A DNA stretch of 6,505 nt from Planococcus sp. (in: firmicutes) (GTDB lineage Bacteria > Bacillota > Bacilli > Bacillales_A > Planococcaceae), in contig JASKZU010000070.1 of the NCBI GenBank assembly GCA_030147455.1, positions 1 to 6,505 on the forward strand, given 5' to 3'. Positions 1-4,947 of this stretch are shown here, in pieces. The notes below the pieces were generated by a model. It was given only the letters and a program-made list of their open reading frames with translations. It was not told the DNA's origin and made no database searches. Each line of letters opens with the position of its first letter. The stretch's first letter is position 1. The position numbers and the translations under genes were made by a program.

Positions 1-232
1 TGCTGTTATTGAAGAAAAACAGGATATAGAAGCATTTTTAACACCAATGAAAAACGTATTGCCGAGCGTGCACAAAGCCTATAAAAAGATGGCGATCCGC
101 AAATGGCAGGAAACCGGTTTAAAGCAACGGGTAGACCAGGAAATCCACGAGTGCTCGGTTCTTTGGGAAAAGCCGGAGCATCATGCCGCGGTCGATGCTT
201 TTCTGGCGAAAGCGGCAAAAGGCAATTCTTAA
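1..232 (+). CDS. Enoyl-CoA hydratase/isomerase (crotonase) family protein, C-terminal fragment
   Basis: This is the last 76 codons of a gene that begins before the window; the reading frame starts at base 2 and ends at TAA 230-232. An ATG at 47 lies inside this frame, but the frame stays open to the window edge and no ribosome binding site precedes that ATG, so it is not a start. The visible tail has a helix rich in Lys and Arg, then an acidic/aromatic stretch (ECSVLWEKPEHH), then AVDAFLAK. This resembles the C-terminal helices of crotonase enzymes, where a residue pair such as ED/KPE is followed by a 'AFLEK' end motif. The active-site domain is outside the window, so the substrate cannot be read. 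Lying before yngH-yngHB-yngE suggests a role in acyl-CoA breakdown, perhaps as the YngF-like methylglutaconyl-CoA hydratase. I see no clear intrinsic terminator after it. The family call is good; the specific role is inference. Confidence 0.75.
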   Translation, partial: AVIEEKQDIEAFLTPMKNVLPSVHKAYKKMAIRKWQETGLKQRVDQEIHECSVLWEKPEHHAAVDAFLAKAAKGNS

Positions 233-322
233 AACTGCTGCGCAAATAAATTGGATGATGGCGATTCAGCCGGCCTGTGTAGAGAGTTGACGGAACATTA
301 TGGAAAAAATTTTTAGGAACGG

Positions 323-352
323 TTGAAATCGCTTACAAAATTCGTATATGCT
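323..352 (+). promoter_or_regulatory. Putative sigma-A promoter of the yngH-yngHB-yngE operon
   Basis: TTGAAA at 323-328 matches 5 of 6 bases of the -35 consensus. Two candidate -10 boxes follow: TATATG at 345-350 (16-bp spacer) and TATGCT at 347-352 (18-bp spacer), each matching 4 of 6. Transcription would start near 357, giving a leader of about 30 bases before the yngH ATG. An A6T5 run at 304-314 falls at about -53 to -43, where an UP element would sit. The cre site at 324-337 overlaps the -35 box and spacer. The promoter is inferred from sequence only. Confidence 0.55.
324..337 (+). promoter_or_regulatory. CcpA catabolite-response element (cre)
   Basis: TGAAATCGCTTACA matches every position of the Bacillus cre consensus TGWAANCGNTNWCA. 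It overlaps five bases of the predicted -35 box and part of the spacer. CcpA bound there would be expected to block RNA polymerase, so the carboxylase operon should be repressed while glucose or another preferred sugar is present. Catabolite repression of amino-acid and fatty-acid breakdown genes through such sites is well known in Bacillales. Binding in this organism is inferred. Confidence 0.7.
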
Positions 353-370
353 AGAGAAGGGAGAAAACTT

Positions 371-377
371 AGGGGGT
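371..377 (+). promoter_or_regulatory. Ribosome binding site that sets the yngH start
   Basis: The purine-rich AGGGGGT lies 9 bases before the ATG at 387. The reading frame is open to an upstream ATG at 348, but that codon overlaps the predicted -10 region and has no Shine-Dalgarno sequence. The 387 start also puts the family's invariant N-terminal KILIANRGEIA motif at residue 3. Confidence 0.7.
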
Positions 378-386
378 ATTTCACAC

Positions 387-1736
387 ATGAAAAAAATCCT
401 GATTGCCAATAGAGGCGAAATTGCGCGGCGCATTATCCGTACGTGCGACCGCCTCGGCATCGAAACAATTGCCATCCATTCTGAAGCGGATGCGGAGCTG
501 CCTTATGTCAGCGAAGCTACAGAAGCCGCAGCCATTGGCCCAAATCCAGTGGCGCAGTCCTATCTTCAAGCGGACATCATTATTCAAGAGGCATTAAAGC
601 GGAATGCACAAGCTATTCATCCAGGATACGGGCTGCTTTCAGAGAATGCAGAGTTTGCACGCAAAGTCCAACAAGCCGGACTTGTCTTTATCGGTCCCAG
701 TCCTGAAATCATCGAAACGATGGGAGACAAGCTGGGCGCCAGGCGTACAATGATGGATGCCGGCGTGCCTGTCGTTCCAGGAACCGAAGGCGGTGTGGTG
801 GACGTGGCTGCTGCCATTTCAGAAGCGGAAAAGATTGGGTATCCGCTTATGCTGAAGGCTAGTGCGGGAGGCGGCGGCATCGGAATGGTGTTATGTGAAA
901 ATGAGCAAGCGCTCACTCAGCAATTCGAATCAGTAAAAAATCGTGCAAAAGCTTATTTCGGAGATGATGTGGTGTATTTGGAGAAGTTTATCCCTAATGC
1001 ACGACATATAGAAGTGCAGATCTTCGGAGATGAACAAGGAAACGTCGTTCATTTGTTCGAACGCAATTGCTCTGTCCAGCGGCGCAACCAGAAAGTCATC
1101 GAAGAATCTCCTTCACCGGACTTGCCGGAAGCGGCCCGCCAAAAACTATGTGACGCAGCTGTACAGGCAGGCCATGCCGTCGGTTATACAAACGCGGGCA
1201 CTGTCGAGTTCATTGTAGACGAAAATAACGATTTCTATTTTCTCGAAATGAACACACGCCTTCAAGTGGAACATCCAATTACAGAACAAGTGACGGGCGT
1301 GGATTTGGTGGAATGGCAATTAAATGTAGCAAAAGGCGAAGCACTGCCGGAGCAGTCTGCCATTGCGACAAAAGGCCATTCGATCGAGTACCGCATTTAT
1401 GCAGAAGACCCGAAGACATTTTTTCCATCCCCTGGCACACTGTCGGATTTGGTATGGGGACCAGGCGCCCGCATTGAAACTGGCTACGAAGAAGGCAATA
1501 AAGTCACGCCTTTTTACGATCCGATGATTGCAAAAGTTATCCTGACAGCTGATACGCGCGAACAGGCGCTGGAAAAATCAAGGGAATTTTTTAATGGAAC
1601 GGCAATTCAAGGGGTCAAAACCAATTTGCCGCTTTTCAATGAATTTATCGAATCCCATCCGTTTATTGACGGGAACTACGCAACCGCTGTTCTTGCGGAA
1701 TGGCTCAAGCAGAAAAAGGAGGAAAAAACAGTATGA
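387..1736 (+). CDS. yngH: Biotin carboxylase subunit of an acyl-CoA carboxylase (YngH type)
   Basis: This cytosolic enzyme uses ATP and bicarbonate to carboxylate the biotin on the carrier protein encoded next door. It is 449 residues, the usual length for a stand-alone biotin carboxylase. The N-terminal biotin carboxylase domain opens with KKILIANRGEIARRI (residues 2-16) and has HPGYGLLSEN (78-87). The ATP-grasp part has the glycine-rich loop KASAGGGGIGM (157-167), ERNCSVQRRNQK (225-236), and the catalytic segment EMNTRLQVEHP (287-297). Counterparts of the E. coli AccC residues appear intact: K115, K157, K236, E274, E287, R291, E295 and R336. The C-terminal domain has YAEDPKTFFPSPG (338-350) and ends in a Lys/Glu-rich tail. 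The KASAGGGGIGM loop and this PSPG segment match my memory of B. subtilis YngH rather than AccC, which argues against housekeeping acetyl-CoA carboxylase. There is no fused biotin domain; that is supplied by yngHB, which overlaps it by 4 bp. Expression is probably driven by the cre-overlapped promoter at 323-352. Confidence 0.92.
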   Translation: MKKILIANRGEIARRIIRTCDRLGIETIAIHSEADAELPYVSEATEAAAIGPNPVAQSYLQADIIIQEALKRNAQAIHPGYGLLSENAEFARKVQQAGLVFIGPSPEIIETMGDKLGARRTMMDAGVPVVPGTEGGVVDVAAAISEAEKIGYPLMLKASAGGGGIGMVLCENEQALTQQFESVKNRAKAYFGDDVVYLEKFIPNARHIEVQIFGDEQGNVVHLFERNCSVQRRNQKVIEESPSPDLPEAARQKLCDAAVQAGHAVGYTNAGTVEFIVDENNDFYFLEMNTRLQVEHPITEQVTGVDLVEWQLNVAKGEALPEQSAIATKGHSIEYRIYAEDPKTFFPSPGTLSDLVWGPGARIETGYEEGNKVTPFYDPMIAKVILTADTREQALEKSREFFNGTAIQGVKTNLPLFNEFIESHPFIDGNYATAVLAEWLKQKKEEKTV

Positions 1737-1948
1737 AACAACTTACAGCATCTATGGCCGGAACGGTCCTGAACATTGCAGTCAATGAAGGGGATTCGGT
1801 ATCGGCAGGCCAAACAATCCTGACGCTGGAATCCATGAAAATGGAGATTCCAGTTGAAGCGGAATTTACAGGACAAGTGGAAAAAGTGGAAGTAGAAGTA
1901 GGCAGCTTTGTCAACGAAGGAGATCTACTCGTAACACTTGGCGAATAA
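1733..1948 (+). CDS. yngHB: Stand-alone biotin carrier protein (biotinyl domain) of the acyl-CoA carboxylase
   Basis: This 71-residue protein is a single biotinyl/lipoyl domain that swings carboxybiotin from YngH to the YngE carboxyltransferase. The biotin attachment motif is ESMKMEIP at residues 33-40, with K36 as the lysine modified by biotin ligase. The flanking sequence has the usual hammerhead-fold pattern: SMAGTVLNIAVNEGDSV near the start and VGSFVNEGDLL near the end, two similar half-motifs. It lacks the Pro/Ala-rich N-terminal extension of AccB, so it is not the fatty-acid-synthesis carrier. Its ATG lies in an ATGA overlap with the yngH stop, and AAGGAGG at 1716-1722 is 10 bases upstream, so translation is probably coupled to yngH. 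The frame is open further upstream, but only inside yngH and with no better start. A free lipoyl carrier is unlikely given ESMKM and the neighbours. Confidence 0.93.
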   Translation: MKQLTASMAGTVLNIAVNEGDSVSAGQTILTLESMKMEIPVEAEFTGQVEKVEVEVGSFVNEGDLLVTLGE

Positions 1949-1961
1949 GGCAGTCGAATTC

Positions 1962-1971
1962 AAAGGGGTGG
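1962..1971 (+). promoter_or_regulatory. Ribosome binding site that sets the yngE start
   Basis: AAAGGGGTGG, close to the AAAGGAGGTG anti-Shine-Dalgarno complement, ends 5 bases before the ATG at 1977. The frame also has a TTG at 1938 inside yngHB, without its own ribosome binding site; using it would add 13 residues that look unlike the family N-terminus. Confidence 0.7.
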
Positions 1972-1976
1972 AAGAA

Positions 1977-3527
1977 ATGACAAAGACGACAGAAACGACA
2001 GGCTACAACAGCCGGCTGGAAGAAAAGCTCTCAAAAATCTTCTCGGGCGGGCTTCCGAAATACCACGAAAAGATGAAAGAAAGCAACAAGCTATTTGTGA
2101 GAGACCGGCTGAACCTGTTATTTGACGAAGGGGATTATATTGAAGACGGCCGCTTTGCCAATGTTGAAGCGGAAGGATTGCCGGCTGACGGGGTGGTCAC
2201 GGCAATCGGAAAAGTGAACGGGGAAACGGTTTGCGTTATGGCGAATGATTCTACAGTAAAGGCCGGTTCATGGGGATCCCGCACGGTCGAAAAAATCATC
2301 CGCATTCAGGAAACGGCTGAGAAAATGCAAGTTCCGATGCTGTACTTGGTGGATTCTGCTGGTGCCCGTATCACTGATCAATTGGACATGTTCCCGAACC
2401 GCCGCGGAGCGGGGCGCATTTTCCATAATCAAATCCGCATGTCCGGCATGGTGCCTCAAGTTTGCCTATTGTTCGGGCCATCTGCAGCAGGAGGCGCTTA
2501 TATTCCGGCATTTTGCGATATCGTCATCATGGTGGAAGGCAACGCTTCCATGTACTTGGGCTCACCGCGCATGGCCGAGAAAGTGATTGGCGAAAAAGTG
2601 TCGCTTGAGGAAATGGGCGGAGCACGCATGCACTGCACCGTAAGCGGTGTCGGTGACGTACTTGTATCAAGTGAAGAAGAAGCGATTGCAGAAGCGCGGC
2701 GCTACATGGCGTTTTTCCCTTCCAACTTTGCTATAAAGCCTGAAAAAATTGAAGCAAAAGCCAAAAAAGCAGGGCGCAGTTTAGAAGACATTATTCCTGA
2801 AAACCAGAACGCGCCTTTTGATATGTACGAACTGGTTGATCAGCTGATCGACGAAGGCAGTTTTTTCGACATTAAAAAGTTGTTTGCGCCTGAACTGATT
2901 ACCGGATTGGCGCGAATTGACGGCCAAGCTGTCGGCATTATCGCGAATCAGCCGAAAGTTAAAGGCGGGGTGTTGTTTGGGGATTCTGCAGACAAAGGCG
3001 CGAAGTTTATCAACCTGTGCGATGCTTTTTCTATTCCGTTGCTGTTCTTGGCCGATGTACCCGGATTCATGATCGGCACAAAAGTAGAGCGTGCCGGCAT
3101 TATACGCCACGGCGCGAAATTTATTTCCGCAATGAGTGCAGCGACCGTGCCGAAGATTTCAGTAGTAGTGAGAAAAGCTTACGGCGCTGGATTGTACGCG
3201 ATGGCAGGGCCGGCATTTGAACCAGATGTCTGCATTGCACTCCCGACTGCGCAAATTGCGGTAATGGGGCCGGAAGCGGCGGTAAACGCGGTGTACTCAA
3301 ACAAAATCGAAGCAATCGAAGACCCGAAAGAACGGCTTGCGTATGTGCAGCAAAAACATCAAGAGTATAAAGAAGAGATTGACATTTACCGGCTTGCTTC
3401 TGAGTTGATTGTGGACGAGATTGTTGCGCCGTATGCACTCCGCGATGAATTATCCAAGCGATTGTCCATTTACGCGACAAAAGATTTGGCATTGCCGTAT
3501 CGAAAACATCCGATAATTCCTGTATAA
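1977..3527 (+). CDS. yngE: Acyl-CoA carboxylase carboxyltransferase subunit (YngE type; likely methylcrotonyl-CoA or related substrate)
   Basis: This subunit moves the carboxyl group from biotin to an acyl-CoA. At 516 residues it is close to the family's usual 510-540. It has two crotonase-like halves. The N-terminal half (about 20-265) carries ANDSTVKAG (89-97), DSAGARI (126-132) and the oxyanion-hole stretch GPSAAGGAYIPA (167-178). The C-terminal half (about 275-510) carries ANQPKVKGG (323-331), FLADVPGFMIGT (357-368) and RKAYGAGLYAMAG (399-411). In propionyl-CoA carboxylases the last motif usually reads RKAYGGAYDVM, where the Asp affects substrate choice; here Tyr stands in its place and the GAGxYxMxG pattern is closer to methylcrotonyl-CoA carboxylase. 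With the crotonase gene upstream this favours leucine/isovalerate breakdown, but the substrate is an inference. No zinc-finger N-terminus of AccD type is present. It starts 28 bases after yngHB, is the last gene of the operon, and is followed 13 bases later by an intrinsic terminator. Confidence 0.9.
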   Translation: MTKTTETTGYNSRLEEKLSKIFSGGLPKYHEKMKESNKLFVRDRLNLLFDEGDYIEDGRFANVEAEGLPADGVVTAIGKVNGETVCVMANDSTVKAGSWGSRTVEKIIRIQETAEKMQVPMLYLVDSAGARITDQLDMFPNRRGAGRIFHNQIRMSGMVPQVCLLFGPSAAGGAYIPAFCDIVIMVEGNASMYLGSPRMAEKVIGEKVSLEEMGGARMHCTVSGVGDVLVSSEEEAIAEARRYMAFFPSNFAIKPEKIEAKAKKAGRSLEDIIPENQNAPFDMYELVDQLIDEGSFFDIKKLFAPELITGLARIDGQAVGIIANQPKVKGGVLFGDSADKGAKFINLCDAFSIPLLFLADVPGFMIGTKVERAGIIRHGAKFISAMSAATVPKISVVVRKAYGAGLYAMAGPAFEPDVCIALPTAQIAVMGPEAAVNAVYSNKIEAIEDPKERLAYVQQKHQEYKEEIDIYRLASELIVDEIVAPYALRDELSKRLSIYATKDLALPYRKHPIIPV

Positions 3528-3528
3528 T
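3500..3528 (+). promoter_or_regulatory. Possible promoter at the end of yngE, reading towards panE
   Basis: A perfect TATAAT (3523-3528) overlaps the yngE stop codon. TCGAAA at 3500-3505, matching 4 of 6 of the -35 consensus, lies exactly 17 bp upstream. Transcription would start near 3535, about 100 bases before panE, and would run straight into the terminator at 3541-3572. It is therefore either a chance match in AT-rich stop-codon sequence or a panE promoter with a terminator in its leader. Confidence 0.3.
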
Positions 3529-3540
3529 AAGTTTAGACGT

Positions 3541-3572
3541 GGAGTCTGCCTCATAAGGCAGGCTTCTTTTTT
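3541..3572 (+). terminator. Rho-independent terminator of the yngH-yngHB-yngE operon
   Basis: A 10-bp stem pairs 3541-3550 with 3557-3566 around the 6-base loop TCATAA. The core is GTCTGCC/GGCAGGC, with G-T pairs at 3545/3562 and 3542/3565. A run of six T at 3567-3572 follows directly. It begins 13 bases after the yngE stop, in the position and form of a classic intrinsic terminator. Confidence 0.9.
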
Positions 3573-3606
3573 AGCAAACGTCCGGCAACCGGCCGGCTTT
3601 TGCTGA
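3571..3606. other. Two-part inverted repeat (long hairpin) in front of panE
   Basis: An outer stem pairs TTAGCAAA (3571-3578) with TTTGCTGA (3599-3606), including one G-T pair. An inner stem pairs CCGGC (3582-3586) with GCCGG (3592-3596) around a 5-base loop. A small internal loop separates the two stems, and G3580 can also pair with C3597. The hairpin directly follows the terminator T-run and ends 14 bases before the panE Shine-Dalgarno sequence. In either direction its outer stem gives only a short T-rich stretch, so it is a poor intrinsic terminator. It could be a leader structure, a second weak terminator, or a degenerate repeat. Confidence 0.5.
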
Positions 3607-3634
3607 CTATTGCTCTGACAAAGGAGGAATTTCG

Positions 3635-4492
3635 ATGAAATTCGCAGTCATTGGCGGAAATGCCCAGGCACTTCTGCTTGCGCATCTACTAAAAAAAGAT
3701 GGGGATGTTCAGCTCGTTATTACTGATCAAGCACAGGCGGAACAAATTTCCACTCAAGGGCTTGTGTGCGGACAAGAACGACAGGAAATTCCCGTTTATC
3801 CGGATTTCGAACAAGTTGATCCAGAAGCATACATTTTTATTACGGTACATTCAGAAGAGCTGCCGTCTATCTTAAAGCTGCTTAAAATCAGACGTCCAAG
3901 CAATCCGCTTGTATTTGTCCAACAGGGAATGCTGTATTTGGAAAAAGCCCGCCTGCTTGCACACCGCCAGATTACAGCAGGAACACTTGATGCAGACGCT
4001 GTGAAAATCAGTGCCAATGAAATTACATTTAACAAACGGCCGACGCTTAGCTTGGGGTTGTTAAAAGGCGAAGAGTTTCATGCAGAAGCGTTGTTTCAAT
4101 TGCAGCATGTACGCGTTCACTGGCTGGACAATTTAGAAGGACAGTTGTTTGACCACTTGCTGCGGGATACGCTGATCAATCCATTGACAGCATTGATGCA
4201 AATCAAAAAAGGGAAATTAATCACTGATCCTAATGCTTATGAATTGTTCCGCAATTTATACAACGAACTATATCTGGCCTTTCCAGAAATCGAAACGCTT
4301 CAACCGATCGAACATGTGGCGGCTTATTGCGCCTCCAGGCCCAATGAAGTGTCTTCTATGCTCGCTGACCGAACAGCGGGGGATTCAATGGATGTGGATG
4401 GGTTAATGCTCTATGTTCTGCAAACATCCAAACTTGATTTGCCTTTGTTCAAAGCGTTTTACCATCTATTGAAAACGGTGGAGGCTAACTGA
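3635..4492 (+). CDS. panE: PanE/ApbA-family 2-dehydropantoate 2-reductase homologue (YlbQ-like) with degenerate active site
   Basis: In the family, PanE reduces ketopantoate to pantoate with NADPH in the coenzyme A pathway. This protein has 285 residues; about 300 is usual. The N-terminal Rossmann part begins KFAVIGG; the C-terminal helical part has the family signature INPLTALMQIKKGKL (181-195) and NEVSSMLAD (237-245). Placed between yngE and bshC, and sharing the TALxQxKxGxLxT pattern, it looks like the B. subtilis YlbQ orthologue. However, the nucleotide loop is GGNAQA (7-12) instead of GxGxxG. Against E. coli PanE as I recall it, K72 becomes H72, N98 becomes Q97, catalytic K176 becomes H174 and N180 becomes D178. 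The TEID segment with the substrate-binding Glu is shortened, leaving at best D250. The frame is intact, so this is not an obvious pseudogene. Family membership is clear; enzyme activity is doubtful. AAAGGAGGA lies 7 bases before the ATG, and the stop overlaps the next gene by one base. Confidence 0.78.
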   Translation: MKFAVIGGNAQALLLAHLLKKDGDVQLVITDQAQAEQISTQGLVCGQERQEIPVYPDFEQVDPEAYIFITVHSEELPSILKLLKIRRPSNPLVFVQQGMLYLEKARLLAHRQITAGTLDADAVKISANEITFNKRPTLSLGLLKGEEFHAEALFQLQHVRVHWLDNLEGQLFDHLLRDTLINPLTALMQIKKGKLITDPNAYELFRNLYNELYLAFPEIETLQPIEHVAAYCASRPNEVSSMLADRTAGDSMDVDGLMLYVLQTSKLDLPLFKAFYHLLKTVEAN

Positions 4493-4872
4493 TGAACTGG
4501 CTGCACATTACAGGGAACATCCTGCTTTACTTGCCATTTATTTTGTTTTTATTTATCTATGCACTGACCCATAAAGCAAAAAAACGCAAAGCGCTTGGCA
4601 TTGCGGCAGATATTACGGCCTTTTTGCTGTTTTTCTCGGTTCCGGCGTCTGTTGACTTATTGTTCGGCAAACAAGTGCAGCCCATCATTTTTCTGCTCAC
4701 GCTATTATTCGCAATTTTCCTGCTGATCAGAGAATGGAAAACGACGAAAGAAATTGAAATCATTAAGTTTTTCCGCAAACTATGGCGTGTTTGCTTTTTG
4801 TCTTTAACGGCTATCTACGGTGTTGTTTGGCTGGTGGGGACGATTTATTTGGCTGTTCAAGCATTTCGGTAA
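4492..4872 (+). CDS. DUF3397-type small integral membrane protein
   Basis: This 126-residue hydrophobic protein has four likely membrane helices at about residues 8-26, 35-57, 62-79 and 99-123. Positive clusters KAKKRK (28-33) and REWKTTKE (80-87) plus FRKLWR (94-99) lie between them. The first and second loops would face the cytoplasm alternately by the positive-inside rule, so both ends are probably on the same side. The size, helix pattern and position between panE and bshC fit the DUF3397 family found there in many Bacillales; its function is not known. It starts inside the panE stop (TGATG, one-base overlap), with GGTGGAGG (4477-4484) 7 bases upstream, so it is probably translated in coupling with panE. 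No signal peptide cleavage site or catalytic motif is visible. The family name comes from memory and context, not a profile search. Confidence 0.75.
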   Translation: MNWLHITGNILLYLPFILFLFIYALTHKAKKRKALGIAADITAFLLFFSVPASVDLLFGKQVQPIIFLLTLLFAIFLLIREWKTTKEIEIIKFFRKLWRVCFLSLTAIYGVVWLVGTIYLAVQAFR

Positions 4873-4881
4873 GCGGATATT

Positions 4882-4910
4882 TTCTCATGTTATGCTCCTT
4901 TTGTTATAGT
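4882..4910 (+). promoter_or_regulatory. Putative extended -10 promoter of bshC
   Basis: TATAGT at 4905-4910 matches 5 of 6 of the -10 consensus and is preceded by TG at 4902-4903 in correct extended -10 spacing. TTCTCA at 4882-4887 (4 of 6 of the -35 consensus) is exactly 17 bp upstream. The start would fall near 4917, giving a leader of about 30 bases before bshC. With no terminator after the DUF3397 gene, bshC may have both its own transcript and readthrough from panE. AGCG at 4872-4875 sits near -45, close to where Spx-dependent Bacillus promoters carry AGCA, but this is only a partial match. Confidence 0.55.
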
Positions 4911-4947
4911 AGTCTGTGAATGTAAAGCGAAAAGGAGATTCAACTTC

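Noticed and set aside
287..316. TTGACG as an alternative -35 for a promoter before yngH
   Set aside because: At 16-18 bp spacing only T-rich sequence is present (ATTTTT, TTTTTA or TTTTAG), a poor -10 box compared with the pair beginning at 323.
233..322. Search for a terminator after the crotonase gene
   Set aside because: GCCGGC at 268-273 is self-complementary but has no loop and no T-run after it. A6T5 at 304-314 is likewise a loopless palindrome. No intrinsic terminator is supported.
348..386. Upstream ATG extending yngH by 13 residues
   Set aside because: It overlaps the predicted -10 region, has no ribosome binding site, and the extra residues are not part of the biotin carboxylase fold. 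The ATG at 387 has AGGGGGT well placed before it.
3121..3492. A 123-codon minus-strand open frame
   Set aside because: It is antisense to the conserved C-terminal half of yngE and shows no domain or start signal.
3573..3617. Spx-type panE promoter with AGCA (3573-3576) at -44 and GACTAT (3605-3610) as -10
   Set aside because: The spacing is right, but the -10 and the -35 (CCGGCA) each match only 3 of 6 bases, and the AGCA is part of the hairpin arm, so chance is more likely.
4921..4936. Possible cre site TGTAAAGCGAAAAG before bshC
   Set aside because: The central CG is shifted by one base relative to the consensus and the 3' half lacks the final CA.
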